Shown here: piece by piece, positions 32,636 to 41,318 of the stretch
How positions within the stretch are numbered: position 1 is the stretch's first letter
Layout: each line of letters begins with the position of its first letter
Assembly: GCA_013821265.1 (NCBI GenBank)
Contig: JACDHD010000007.1
Coordinates: 1 to 56,217 of the forward strand
Direction of reading: 5' to 3'
From: Parachlamydiaceae bacterium
GTDB taxonomy: Bacteria > Chlamydiota > Chlamydiia > Chlamydiales > Parachlamydiaceae
DNA length: 56,217 bases
Position numbers and translations under genes: made by a program
Notes under the pieces: model-generated
The model's database searches: none
Told to the model about the DNA's origin: nothing
Seen by the model: the letters and a program-made list of their open reading frames with translations, nothing else

Positions 32636-34990
32636 TCAGGTACGCTTTTTATTACCCCAGAATAACAAGAAAATACCCAGTGTGAGAATACATGCTCCCG
32701 GATACACTAGCCAATACTTAGCCGGATCGTAATTAACGACTAACTGCACGCGTTTAGCGCGCCCTTCCCCACCCTGTGCAAGATTAGCTAAGTAAAATCG
32801 ATAGCCATCGCCTGTTTCATAAACGTGATTCATGCTCAACGTTGCCTCTGCAATTTCTCCTGTCTTAGCATCTGTAATCATCACATCACTTTCATAACTA
32901 TAAGGTTGATTCGAATGTGGATAATTCACTTGCCTAGCTTCTCGAAGACGCACACGATAAGGAATTGTTTGTTGCTGAGGCTGAAAATGCAACAGATAGT
33001 CTCCTCCAAGCACAGGCCACTTCATTCCAGTTCCATACCGATCATAAGAACAAGCGACCGTCTCTGACCGATTTCCCTTCTGAAATTTTATTAACAAACG
33101 TGGATGGTTCTCTTCTAGTTTATCCAACGCTTTTTCCGTTTGATGGGTAACTGTTAACGGACATTCTAATGCACACTGTCGCGCCTCGGCTGCAGCTACC
33201 TGTTCGTATAGTTCAGAGGGAATGATTTGATTCAGATAGATTCCAAATGCTCTAAAATAAACCGAAAGCATCTGTGCTCCATCAGAAATGCCTTCTTGTG
33301 CAGGAAACTGATCCCCCACAGCAAAAAATTGCTGTGTTAAACCTGTTAAGATCGCGGCATTATCTGATGAAATATCTCCTGTCTTCTGAAGCACTTCTAA
33401 GGAAGATACAAGAGGCCATCCCCGTCTGCGCAATAGCTCCAAGACGGGTCCGCGCTGTTTCAAATACGGCTCTAACTCTTGAAAGAATGCAATTCCCCAG
33501 GCACACGCTCTTCGATCACGCTCAGGTACACTCTCCCAATTGATTTGTTGAAGAACCTTTTGCACACGATTTGGAAAATGATCCACTGTTGGTGCTAACC
33601 AGCCTTGGGAACGATTCCAGTGCGCTAAAAATTCCAAACACACTTCCGGAAAATCTTCTTGAGCTTGCTCACATGCCTTTAAAAGCAACTGCAAGGGAGG
33701 CGATAGTTGTGCATATAGCTGCATCCCTTCTTTCAACTGTTTTCTAAGATAGTCTTGGACCTTTCGTTCTTGCTCCTGAAGACCCATAACAGATGTAACC
33801 TGCGCTTGCACAGCATATCCCTCAAAGCCCTGATCATACGCAATGTACGATTGCAAACTTCCATGCGGAAAGGCTTCTGTGTGTACACGTCCATGAGAAT
33901 CATATGCAAAGAAAAACAGATCCTCATGGAAATCTTGTAAAAACAACATTACAGAATTTTTTCTCATCAAGGTGATGGTGAGAGGCGCTTTTCCTAAATA
34001 AGAAGTTTGCTGCGTTTGATTCTGTAAAGCTAAATGACCGTCTAATGCAATTTCAACATCTTCAGAAGAGGCATGGTCATAATATGTTACATTCACGTAT
34101 AATCGAGGAAAATAAAAACCTTTCACAAGATCTAAATGAAAGTCGAGTCGTCCCTTCACAACGGAACGAGGAAGCTCTACGTTGGTTTGCAATAACTGAA
34201 AGAGAGGTCCTTGAAAAACCACTTGTTCAGTGACACTATCGGTCAACACAACATCCAAATCCTGGATATAAGCGACTCGCGCCATCTCTTCAACATCCGC
34301 AACTTTTGCAGCTTGTATTGACCACTCTTCGCCCTCTACTTTATAAGTGGCAGAAGATGCAACAGGTGCGGATTCCCCCTTAGATATGGTTTGGATCGGA
34401 ATGGGTGCCATTCCACTTAAAATAAGATGATCCCCCTTGATCCAGGTTTCCCACCTTTCAGATGAGTGAGGATGCCACGCCAGCAGTTGTATATTGAGAT
34501 CTTTAAATTCCTTCGATCCTGCACTACTCAGTTGACCTAGCTCACCGTAGTTTAACGGATAATCTTTTTTAACCCTCTGTGCGCCATCTCCAATCCTCTT
34601 TTCGAGAACTATCGTATAGGAATCACTAGTGACAATTTCTTGATTGCCACTACCCTCTGTAAGCGCCATTGCTCCCTGTACACCTGCATAGCTTTTTACC
34701 AAAACGCCTCCTAGAATCATTAGGAGACCGATGTGAGTGATCAAAAACGGAACATGTTTCCAACGAAAAGGCCAGCGATGTAAAGCTGAGACCAAGATAT
34801 TTATGAAAAATCCCCAGAGCAGGACAATAAAAATAGGATTGCGATACGCAAATAGTGCTGCATAACGATGTGAATCGGTATGCGACTCAATCAATGTCCC
34901 TGCAATGACAAAAAGGGCAACAGAAGCAATCAGCAAAATTGCCAACTGCACGCTCCCCAAAAATTTATATATCCATCTAAAAAGCTTCAT
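32636..34990 (-). CDS. ResB-like cytochrome c biogenesis protein
   Basis: System II cytochrome c assembly uses ResB with CcsA to export haem and attach it to CxxCH motifs. This 784-residue protein has three N-terminal transmembrane helices (about 12-34, 51-70 and 80-102, including IAGTLIESHTDSHRYAALF), a very large outside domain of about 640 residues, and one terminal helix (WLVYPGACILTLGIFLLFWG), the ResB plan. It is larger than classic ResB (about 450), with an extended helical insert near 400-600. A CcsA partner is not in the window. A plausible client is the diheme cytochrome at 20461-21330. Upstream is a family A repeat. Confidence 0.85.
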   Translation of the reverse strand: MKLFRWIYKFLGSVQLAILLIASVALFVIAGTLIESHTDSHRYAALFAYRNPIFIVLLWGFFINILVSALHRWPFRWKHVPFLITHIGLLMILGGVLVKSYAGVQGAMALTEGSGNQEIVTSDSYTIVLEKRIGDGAQRVKKDYPLNYGELGQLSSAGSKEFKDLNIQLLAWHPHSSERWETWIKGDHLILSGMAPIPIQTISKGESAPVASSATYKVEGEEWSIQAAKVADVEEMARVAYIQDLDVVLTDSVTEQVVFQGPLFQLLQTNVELPRSVVKGRLDFHLDLVKGFYFPRLYVNVTYYDHASSEDVEIALDGHLALQNQTQQTSYLGKAPLTITLMRKNSVMLFLQDFHEDLFFFAYDSHGRVHTEAFPHGSLQSYIAYDQGFEGYAVQAQVTSVMGLQEQERKVQDYLRKQLKEGMQLYAQLSPPLQLLLKACEQAQEDFPEVCLEFLAHWNRSQGWLAPTVDHFPNRVQKVLQQINWESVPERDRRACAWGIAFFQELEPYLKQRGPVLELLRRRGWPLVSSLEVLQKTGDISSDNAAILTGLTQQFFAVGDQFPAQEGISDGAQMLSVYFRAFGIYLNQIIPSELYEQVAAAEARQCALECPLTVTHQTEKALDKLEENHPRLLIKFQKGNRSETVACSYDRYGTGMKWPVLGGDYLLHFQPQQQTIPYRVRLREARQVNYPHSNQPYSYESDVMITDAKTGEIAEATLSMNHVYETGDGYRFYLANLAQGGEGRAKRVQLVVNYDPAKYWLVYPGACILTLGIFLLFWGNKKRT

Positions 34991-35006
34991 AACATCTGTT
35001 CTAAAT

Positions 35007-35127
35007 TTGGAGTGCGGTGGCTTGCCACCGCTTTCACAAACATCGGCTTGCCGATGTCACAACGAACTGTGGATGGGGCCGGCAAGCCGCCCCCTATGAA
35101 AGCGGTGGCAAGCCACCGCACTCCAAA
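35007..35127. repeat. Family A palindromic repeat, complete copy
   Basis: Full-length element of about 120 bp: GGAGTGCGGTGGCTTGCC at one end and its inverse at the other, with inner ACATCGGCTTGCCGATGT and GGGGCCGGCAAGCCGCCCC stems. It serves as the reference for truncated copies at the window ends. It lies upstream of the ResB-like gene. Confidence 0.88.
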
Positions 35128-35176
35128 AATTCGCTGTTTTGGTTTTTTTGTGCCCTAAGACAATTTCCCGCATGGA

Positions 35177-35842
35177 CTAAAATGATGAAGGAATCTCTTC
35201 AATCAGTTCAAAACTAGCTGCAAAGGCAATAATCTCAGATTTGTATTTTTCCACTATATCAGAAGGTCCCAAAACTTTAATCGTATAATCTGCTTGCATC
35301 TGCCTAAATAACTGCTTCTGTGTCTCCAGACGCGCGATCTGACGCTGTGTACTTAAGGTTGCGTAATGATCTGGCGAGAGATTCATGGCCCAAGCTAACA
35401 ACGTCATCTTTTGCCCTTCGGCAACACCTGAAGCCTCTAAAAAGAGACCCGCAAAGCCCCCTCGCGATTCAGCATGCAGCGCAACGGACGATGCGTCTAT
35501 TGTCGCAAATTGACGTTGCCAACGCGTCACCTGTGCAGCTTGCGTCACACGTTTTTCTATTTGATCTGAAGGAAAATTATGTACTGTGATACGAATAGAA
35601 CCTACATCCTGTGGAATGGTCCATGTACACAGCGGTTTAGTAGTATCTATTACCGATTCTTGATGAGAAAAATCCTGCCGTAGCCAGCTTGTGGGGACTT
35701 GTGCACGGTAAATGGCAATGCGTTCTCCGTTTCCCGAATCGCGACCATAAATGTATTGTGTATTTTGATTTGAAAGGGGAGTAGGAGTGTTACAGCTAGC
35801 TAGGCATAAACTAATTAGAAATAGGAAAACGAAAAATCGCAT
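35177..35842 (-). CDS. Putative lipoprotein
   Basis: A 221-residue protein with a lipoprotein signal: hydrophobic core FFVFLFLISLC followed by lipobox LASC (Cys16). The mature part begins with a Thr/Asn/Gln-rich linker, then alternating strands (ERIAIYRAQVPTSWLR, IRITVHNFPSDQIEK) and a helical end. No family recognised. It lies 12 bases downstream of the orphan gene at 35855, so the two are probably cotranscribed. Confidence 0.75.
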   Translation of the reverse strand: MRFFVFLFLISLCLASCNTPTPLSNQNTQYIYGRDSGNGERIAIYRAQVPTSWLRQDFSHQESVIDTTKPLCTWTIPQDVGSIRITVHNFPSDQIEKRVTQAAQVTRWQRQFATIDASSVALHAESRGGFAGLFLEASGVAEGQKMTLLAWAMNLSPDHYATLSTQRQIARLETQKQLFRQMQADYTIKVLGPSDIVEKYKSEIIAFAASFELIEEIPSSF

Positions 35843-35854
35843 TGAGAACAGATG

Positions 35855-36736
35855 CTACTTTCGGTTTGCAGAATAGGCGTAGCCTACATGCACAACACCA
35901 TAGCCCGGTCTTTCTGACGCAATAGTTTCTTGTCTGGAAATTAGCTGTGTCTGTCCAATGATGCTAAAGACTCCATTTGTAAAGTCCTTGCTACCTAAAG
36001 TACGGTGAAGAGTCTTCATGCCTTTTACAGCAGGCTTTATATACTGGGAAATTTTAAAACTAGGCATCTTCTTCATATCATCATCGAGAAGCTTTTCAAT
36101 TGATTTCAGCTGCGTTTCAGCAGTCTCTGCAATTAAAAATTGCTCATTAGTCAAGCCATCACGTAGCAATGCGCTCACATAAAACTCGCGTCTACTTGTG
36201 TTATCTCGCAAACTCACCACATCCATAATGCGCATGGTCAGTTGTCCAATTTCCCAAAGCAGTCCAGATATTCCACAGAGGATTTGTGTAATGCGATCAA
36301 CAACGGCATCTTTCGATGTAGCAAACCATAAACGTGTCGAAGGAGAAAATAGAGAATGTGTTTCGTGTATCCATTCATAAGAACGCGCAACAGGGTGCTG
36401 CCCTTTTGCAACTGCACACAATTCGCGCCATGCAGCGACAATCTTTTCTGCTTGTTTCTGGCACTGTAGTGTCTTTTCAATCAAAAGAACCAGATAGAGA
36501 GATGCTTTTAATGGAGCGCCCACCACAGAATTGTTAATCATTCCATCGGCAATTCCACCAACTGTTACAGATCCCCAATTTTCGGGTTTGCTGTATACAT
36601 CGAAGTATCTTTTACCAGCCCAGGCGATGTGTACACGTTGAATAACAGCTAATGTACCTGCTATTGGAAAGGGCAGAGTAGATAATGCCGGAGCGACGGC
36701 GACTTGCTTGACTAATTGAATGGAACCATTTGCCAT
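35855..36736 (-). CDS. Orphan protein, unknown function
   Basis: A 293-residue protein without a recognised domain. The N-terminus is mildly hydrophobic (VAVAPALSTLPFPIAGTLAVIQ, about 11-32), a second hydrophobic patch lies near 78-87 (ASLYLVLLIEKT), and a third near 170-190 (ITQILCGISGLLWEIGQL). Most of the remainder is helical, with QKQAEKIVAAWRELCAVAK amphipathic. It could be a chlamydia-specific effector or membrane-associated protein; nothing proves it. AGAGAT precedes the start. Confidence 0.65.
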   Translation of the reverse strand: MANGSIQLVKQVAVAPALSTLPFPIAGTLAVIQRVHIAWAGKRYFDVYSKPENWGSVTVGGIADGMINNSVVGAPLKASLYLVLLIEKTLQCQKQAEKIVAAWRELCAVAKGQHPVARSYEWIHETHSLFSPSTRLWFATSKDAVVDRITQILCGISGLLWEIGQLTMRIMDVVSLRDNTSRREFYVSALLRDGLTNEQFLIAETAETQLKSIEKLLDDDMKKMPSFKISQYIKPAVKGMKTLHRTLGSKDFTNGVFSIIGQTQLISRQETIASERPGYGVVHVGYAYSANRK

Positions 36737-36828
36737 AGATAATCTCTAGTATAGAACTAGCTCCTAAACCCAAGTGTAGATATTTAGGTATATATAAGCC
36801 ATATCTTTTTACCTTGACTAACGTTCTT

Positions 36829-36846
36829 CCCGTGCACGGGCACGGA
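36829..36846. repeat. Family B remnant (copy 5)
   Basis: CCCGTGCACGGGCACGG: the tips of the two arms joined with no centre, as if the internal part had been deleted. It lies in the divergent spacer between the orphan genes at 35855 and 36923. Confidence 0.6.
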
Positions 36847-36922
36847 ATGTCCTTCTCTCGAGCTTGACTTTTCCTTCCTCAACCATCTACAATCTTTGCA
36901 AACCCAAACCACAGGATACAAA

Positions 36923-37366
36923 ATGAGTAGTACTGCTTTACCAATTCTCTTAATGGATTATGCTCAACTAGACTATTCCGAAACGTTTAAGTACGCCGCT
37001 CTAAATGCGTTAGCTACCTGTACCGTTGTCACAATTTACACAGGTGGAAACTTTACTGCCGGTGTTATTTCCGGAGCTCTCTCCGCTGTTGCCTTGATTC
37101 TGCACAGATTAACAGGTCCCTTATTTCATGCAGTTCTTAGTTCAAAAACTTTGCCTATTTCCATGGAAATTGCACGTCGTTTGCTAATAAACTACAGTAT
37201 CGGAAAAATCATCTATACAATCGCTGGAAAGCGCATCGACATCGTTGCAGCAGCAGCTGTTAGCATTATCTCCGCTATTCTTCAGTACGATGGCAAAAAG
37301 GTGCTTACTCCTGAAACAAGCACATACGCCTATTTTGGCCTCAGCCTCGTTACCATTAGACTGTAA
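36923..37366 (+). CDS. Small membrane protein, Inc-like candidate
   Basis: A 147-residue protein with hydrophobic segments near residues 21-38, 44-60, 90-107 and 112-130, grouped as two lobes separated by a polar loop (SSKTLPISMEIARR). No family recognised. I start at 36923, preceded by AGGAT; an in-frame ATG at 36896 has no ribosome site. The two-lobe arrangement resembles inclusion membrane proteins, as at 184 and 17557. Confidence 0.65.
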   Translation: MSSTALPILLMDYAQLDYSETFKYAALNALATCTVVTIYTGGNFTAGVISGALSAVALILHRLTGPLFHAVLSSKTLPISMEIARRLLINYSIGKIIYTIAGKRIDIVAAAAVSIISAILQYDGKKVLTPETSTYAYFGLSLVTIRL

Positions 37367-37425
37367 GGTAAACACGGACGAAAAGTACTTAAAGTTATTT
37401 ACTTTTTAGTAATTTAATATAAAAC

Positions 37426-37497
37426 TTTTCGTCCTTTTCGTCCTTTTCGTCCTTTTCGTCCTTTTCGTCCTTTTCGTCCTTTTCGTCCTTTTCGTCC
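37426..37497. repeat. 9-bp tandem repeat (TTTTCGTCC), eight units
   Basis: Eight perfect head-to-tail copies of TTTTCGTCC. One inverted unit (GGACGAAAA) lies upstream at 37375 and about two further direct units at 37690-37710, on the far side of the G/B repeat nest. Perfect copies of a short unit indicate slippage and probable copy-number variation. Confidence 0.92.
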
Positions 37498-37499
37498 TT

Positions 37500-37690
37500 T
37501 TGAGACAATTGCATAAGTCCCATCGTCCTTTCCCGTGCCCGTGCCCGATTCGCTAAAAAAATGACGTAAACCGTAAAAATATTACAACTTTATGTAACTC
37601 TTTAGCAAGTCGGGCACGGGCACGGGCACGGGCACGGAAGGGCAGCAGCAAGGAGTTACCATTGCTCTTTCAAATTTATGCAATTGTCTC
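37500..37690. repeat. Family G ends enclosing a family B element
   Basis: TTGAGACAATTGCATAA at 37500 and its inverse TTTATGCAATTGTCTC at 37675 bound the same 190 bases that contain family B copy 6 (37531-37639). Identical ends bound the element at 19975-20298 with different content, so the ends behave as a recurring terminal module. Confidence 0.75.
37531..37639. repeat. Family B hexamer-arm inverted repeat (copy 6)
   Basis: Left arm has two GTGCCC units, right arm four, so arm length is unequal. The conserved CGCTAAAAAAATGACGTAAA and CTTTAGCAAGTCGGGC junctions link it to the other copies. Upstream of ppdK. Confidence 0.85.
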
Positions 37691-37763
37691 TTTTCGTCCT
37701 TTTCGTCCATTGAAGTTAATTAGGCCTTTCCTTTAAATGCAATTAGCAAGGAAGGAAGCCTAT

Positions 37764-40547
37764 ATGACCACTCTCACCCCAAAAACAACCACAACCTACA
37801 TCCATTCCTTTGGAGCCAACCTCCCCATTCCTCCTCTCGATAAAAATCTTCTAGGAGGCAAGGGTAAGGGGTTAGCCGAAATGGCTTCTCTTGGCCTTCC
37901 CATCCCTCCAGGATTCATCATCACAACAGAAGCATGTAATGCCTATCGGCATCAAAAGCGCCAATTCCCTGCGGGCCTTGAAGAGACAATCCGCGTATCA
38001 ATGAAACAGCTAGAATCGCAAATGGGACTGCAGTTTGGCAGCGAAACCTCGCCTCTACTCATTTCTGTGCGCTCCGGAGCCCGCGTCTCCATGCCTGGCA
38101 TGATGGACACTCTTCTCGATCTTGGACTTAATGATCATTCTGTTGCAGCTCTTGCAACCTCTATGAACAATGAACATCTTGCGTACGACAGCTACCGTCG
38201 CTGCATCATGATGTATTCTGAAATTGTCGAAGGAATTCCTCGCAAACAGTTTGAGCATACCCTAGAAGTACTAAAAAAACGCGAAGGCGTCGAACTCGAT
38301 CTCGAGTTAAGCGTTCAAGGACTTAAACAATTATGTCTGCTTTACAAGCAGATTCATGAACAATACACAAGCAGACCCTTTCCTCAGGATGCCTACGAAC
38401 AGCTATTCCAAGCCATTCGCGCTGTCTTTAACAGCTGGGATAGCGAGCGCGCAGTCCTTTACCGACAAGTAAATCACCTCCCTGAAGAGTGGGGCACCGC
38501 CGTCATCGTTCAAGCAATGGTGTTTGGCAATCGCAATAATAACTCCGCTACCGGCGTAGGTTTTAGCCGCGATCCCGCTACTGGACAAGACATGTTTTAC
38601 GGCGAATTTCTTCCCAACGCACAAGGCGAAGAGGTTGTGGCAGGCACACGCACTCCACATCCTATCAACAAATACCAGAAAGAGCTCATGCGCTCACAAT
38701 TGACCAGCCTAGAAGAACTGATGCCAGATGTGTACAAACAGCTTCACGACATCGTACGCCGTCTTGAATTGCACTACAAAGACATGCAAGACATTGAATT
38801 TACTATCGACGATGGAAAACTCTATATGCTGCAAACACGCACAGGAAAGCGCACGGGCTTTGCAGCTGTACGCATGGCTGCTGAGATGCTCGACAAAGGC
38901 CTAATCGATGAAAAAACCGCTGTCCTGCGTGTGCAGCCTGAACAATTGATTCAACTTCTTGCCCCCGTTTTCGACCACAAAGCAAAATTAGCTTCCAACG
39001 ATCGCCTTGCCGGCAGGGGTCTCAATGCTGGCCCTGGAGCCGCCTCAGGCCAGATTGCCTTGTCCTCAAAAAAGGCTGTAGAACTGCAACGTCAAGGCAT
39101 CCCTTGTATTCTCGTGCGCGAAGAAACTAACCCCGATGACTTTCCAGGCATCGTGGCTGCAGAAGGGATTCTAACTCTACGTGGTGGCAGCACCAGCCAT
39201 GCTGCCGTCGTCGCTCGCGGCATGGGAAAGCCTTGCATCGTAGGTTGTGGAGCTCTACATATAGATGAATCCACTCAAACAGTAATCGCTTTCCATCATC
39301 CCCAAAAGTTGACATTACATGAAGGGGATCACATTGCAATCGATGGTTCAACCGGAGAAGTCTTTTTCTGCAAACTAGAAACAAGCCCCTCAGAGATCCA
39401 ACAAGTCCTTTTATCTAAAACAAAACCCTTAGAAAAAAGCCTACTCTGTCGCCAATACTTAAAAATTATGGAACTAGCAGACAAGTACCGTACCCTACGC
39501 GTACGGGCCAATGCTGACACCCCTACAGATAGCCTAGTAGCTCGCACTTTCGGAGCTGAAGGAATCGGCCTCTGCCGTACTGAACACATGTTCTTTGAGG
39601 TGGCACGCCTCAACGATGTGCGATGCATGTTTTTTAGCATCGAACCCGAAGAACGTAGAAAGGCAATCCAAAATCTCCTTCCTCACCAAAAACAAGACTT
39701 CATTGCCATTTTCCGCGCGATGGATGGTCTACCTGTAACCATTCGCCTTCTCGATCCCCCACTTCACGAATTTATGCCCCACACCGAAAATGAACTAAAA
39801 GCCCTAGCAAACCTTATGCGCGTTCCTCATCAACAACTGGCACATATCGCGGCATCCCTCGAAGAGCACAATCCTATGCTCGGCCATCGCGGATGCCGCC
39901 TAGGCATCACCTACCCCGAACTAACCGAAATGCAAACACGCGCAATCATGGAAGCAGCAATCGAAGTTTCCCGCGAAGGCATCCTCGTCATCCCAGAAAT
40001 CATGGTCCCCCTCGTCGGCATCAAAGCAGAACTGGATCACCAAAAAGCCCTCATCGATAAAACCATCCAACAAGTATTCCAAGAACAAAAAATAACGATC
40101 CCTTACTCCGTCGGCACCATGATCGAATTGCCCCGCAGCGCTCTCCTAGCCGACCTAATCGCCCAAGATGCCGAATTCTTCAGCTTCGGCACAAACGACC
40201 TAACCCAAACAACCTTCGGTATCAGCCGCGACGACAGCGCCAAATTCGTCCCCCTCTACGTCCAAGGCTTCCCCAACCCAGCAAAACCCGATGAAATCAT
40301 CCACCTCCTAAAAGATGATCCCTTCCAAGTAATCGATCGCGATGGCGTCGGCAAACTAATGCAAATGGCGGTCACACTCGGCCGCCAAACCCGCCCCAAA
40401 CTAAAATGTGGCATCTGCGGCGAACACGGCGGCGAACCCAACTCCGTCGCCTTCTGCCACGATATCGGCCTCGACTACGTCTCCTGCTCCCCCTACCGCG
40501 TCCCCGTCGCCCGCTTAGCCGCCGCCCACGCCGCTTTAGTTAAATAA
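37764..40547 (+). CDS. ppdK: Pyruvate, phosphate dikinase
   Basis: Interconverts pyruvate, ATP and Pi with PEP, AMP and PPi. The 927 residues include the N-terminal ATP-grasp (LLGGKGKGLAEMASLGLP; SVRSGARVSMPGMMDTLLDLG), the swivelling phosphohistidine domain GGSTSHAAVVARGMGKPC near 470, and the PEP barrel with SFGTNDLTQTTFGISRDD near 810 and catalytic Cys in KCGICGEHGGEPNS near 880. Start 37764 is preceded by AAGGAAGG; an in-frame ATG at 37737 would put this site inside the coding region. The last 600 bases are strongly biased to C and A at third positions, unlike the rest of the gene. A family E repeat begins 10 bases after the stop. No adjacent regulatory kinase/phosphatase gene is seen. 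Confidence 0.96.
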   Translation: MTTLTPKTTTTYIHSFGANLPIPPLDKNLLGGKGKGLAEMASLGLPIPPGFIITTEACNAYRHQKRQFPAGLEETIRVSMKQLESQMGLQFGSETSPLLISVRSGARVSMPGMMDTLLDLGLNDHSVAALATSMNNEHLAYDSYRRCIMMYSEIVEGIPRKQFEHTLEVLKKREGVELDLELSVQGLKQLCLLYKQIHEQYTSRPFPQDAYEQLFQAIRAVFNSWDSERAVLYRQVNHLPEEWGTAVIVQAMVFGNRNNNSATGVGFSRDPATGQDMFYGEFLPNAQGEEVVAGTRTPHPINKYQKELMRSQLTSLEELMPDVYKQLHDIVRRLELHYKDMQDIEFTIDDGKLYMLQTRTGKRTGFAAVRMAAEMLDKGLIDEKTAVLRVQPEQLIQLLAPVFDHKAKLASNDRLAGRGLNAGPGAASGQIALSSKKAVELQRQGIPCILVREETNPDDFPGIVAAEGILTLRGGSTSHAAVVARGMGKPCIVGCGALHIDESTQTVIAFHHPQKLTLHEGDHIAIDGSTGEVFFCKLETSPSEIQQVLLSKTKPLEKSLLCRQYLKIMELADKYRTLRVRANADTPTDSLVARTFGAEGIGLCRTEHMFFEVARLNDVRCMFFSIEPEERRKAIQNLLPHQKQDFIAIFRAMDGLPVTIRLLDPPLHEFMPHTENELKALANLMRVPHQQLAHIAASLEEHNPMLGHRGCRLGITYPELTEMQTRAIMEAAIEVSREGILVIPEIMVPLVGIKAELDHQKALIDKTIQQVFQEQKITIPYSVGTMIELPRSALLADLIAQDAEFFSFGTNDLTQTTFGISRDDSAKFVPLYVQGFPNPAKPDEIIHLLKDDPFQVIDRDGVGKLMQMAVTLGRQTRPKLKCGICGEHGGEPNSVAFCHDIGLDYVSCSPYRVPVARLAAAHAALVK

Positions 40548-40557
40548 CAAACAAGAA

Positions 40558-40700
40558 AAAAGGGGCTCTGCCCCTTTACCCCGCAAGAGGGCTTGCACCC
40601 TCTTGACTCCCTTTTCGGTTTTCAAACAGCTCGTAGGTATTTTCAGCCATGATCAAAAAAGAATGTTTCTGCTACGCAGAAATCATTCTTTTTCATGATT
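40558..40700 (+). repeat. Family E arm, left copy of a 684-bp inverted unit
   Basis: Order: AAGGGGCTCTGCCCCTT hairpin, AAGAGGGCTTGCACCCTCTT hairpin, GACTCCCTTTTCGGTTTTC, CAGCTCG, then a terminator-like hairpin. Nearly identical over about 143 bases to the inverse of 41098-41241. Homologous arms lie at 47266-47420 and 50184-50480. Confidence 0.9.
40655..40693. terminator. Terminator-like hairpin in family E arm
   Basis: AAAAAAGAATG and TTTCTGC pair across a TAC loop with GCAGAAA and CATTCTTTTT. The A-run on one side and T-run on the other suit intrinsic termination in both directions. It lies 108 bases after the ppdK stop. Confidence 0.6.
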
Positions 40701-40702
40701 GA

Positions 40703-41096
40703 AGATAGCCACGATTCTTTTAATCCAAAAGGAGATAAGAAGATCAATCTCTTACAGAGTAACGACCACCCCCTTCTTCCTTTTTTAACAAAACCAAGCA
40801 TGAGTTCAGCAAAAAGGAGCCTCGGTAACAAACGATATAAAGAGAAGAGTAGTTAAAGGAAAAAAAGAGAAAAAGACTGTTCCTTTTATATCTACGAAGG
40901 TTTTATAGCCTTGATTTTTGAATGGAATAATTAACCTAAGGATGTTTACGTAAGCAATCTAACTATTCATGGTAAACCGATTTTAACTTGAAGAACAACA
41001 AGAGCTAGTTAAAGGGAGAAGGACTTTTTCCCTTTAAACCTGCAAAGGTTTTAGACTTTTGTTTCGCTTTTTGGTTAGAAAGATTGTATGAAATTT
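40703..41096. other. Non-coding core between inverted family E arms
   Basis: About 394 AT-rich bases without a credible gene. Two diverged direct copies occur at 40847-40910 and 41001-41060, sharing TAGTTAAAGG, a small hairpin and AAGGTTTTA. The first 80 bases resemble 50330-50440, so the family E element extends inward. No tRNA, tmRNA, RNase P or other RNA consensus was recognised. A structured RNA cannot be excluded. Confidence 0.5.
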
Positions 41097-41097
41097 C

Positions 41098-41241
41098 AAT
41101 CATGAAAAAGGATGATTTCTGCACAGCAGAAATATCCTTTTTTAATCATGGCTGAACATACCTACGAGCTGTTTGAAAACCGAAAAGGGAGTCAAGAGGG
41201 TGCAAGCCCTCTTGCGGGGTAAAGGGGCAGAGCCCCTTTCT
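41098..41241 (-). repeat. Family E arm, right (inverted) copy
   Basis: Inverse of 40558-40700 with few differences, mostly in the terminator-like hairpin (41105-41143), where changes on the two sides compensate: GGATGATTTCTGC pairs with GCAGAAATATCC. It ends 77 bases before alaS, immediately upstream of its promoter. Confidence 0.9.
41105..41143. terminator. Terminator-like hairpin in inverted family E arm
   Basis: AAAAAGGATGATTTCTGC pairs with GCAGAAATATCCTTTTTT. Stem changes relative to 40655-40693 preserve most pairing, which suggests selection or recent copying of the hairpin. Confidence 0.5.
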
Positions 41242-41279
41242 TTCGCCCTTTAAATTTACTAGGTCTTGGTGAGTTCTTC

Positions 41280-41288
41280 TGGTATAAT
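41280..41288 (+). promoter_or_regulatory. Extended -10 promoter of alaS
   Basis: TGGTATAAT fits the extended -10 consensus TGnTATAAT exactly. No good -35 lies at 16-18 bases, as is common with extended -10 promoters. The predicted leader is about 24 bases and contains AGG for ribosome binding. Confidence 0.6.
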
Positions 41289-41318
41289 GCGCGGCTTTAA
41301 CAATGAATTAGGTACGAT

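Noticed and set aside
37426-37497. Tandem repeats as a CRISPR array
   Set aside because: Units are 9 bases, contiguous and without spacers, and no cas gene is present.
22742-37639. Family B elements as insertion sequences
   Set aside because: They are 110-160 bp without a transposase frame or visible target duplications, so mobile_element status is not supported.
40703-41096. tmRNA, RNase P RNA or group II intron fragment in the family E core
   Set aside because: None of the conserved core motifs of these RNAs was found.
40548-41318. Skew minimum between ppdK and alaS as a replication origin
   Set aside because: The same flip recurs 10 kb away and skew drifts back within alaS-mfd, so the pattern is local. 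No dnaA gene or DnaA-box cluster is seen.
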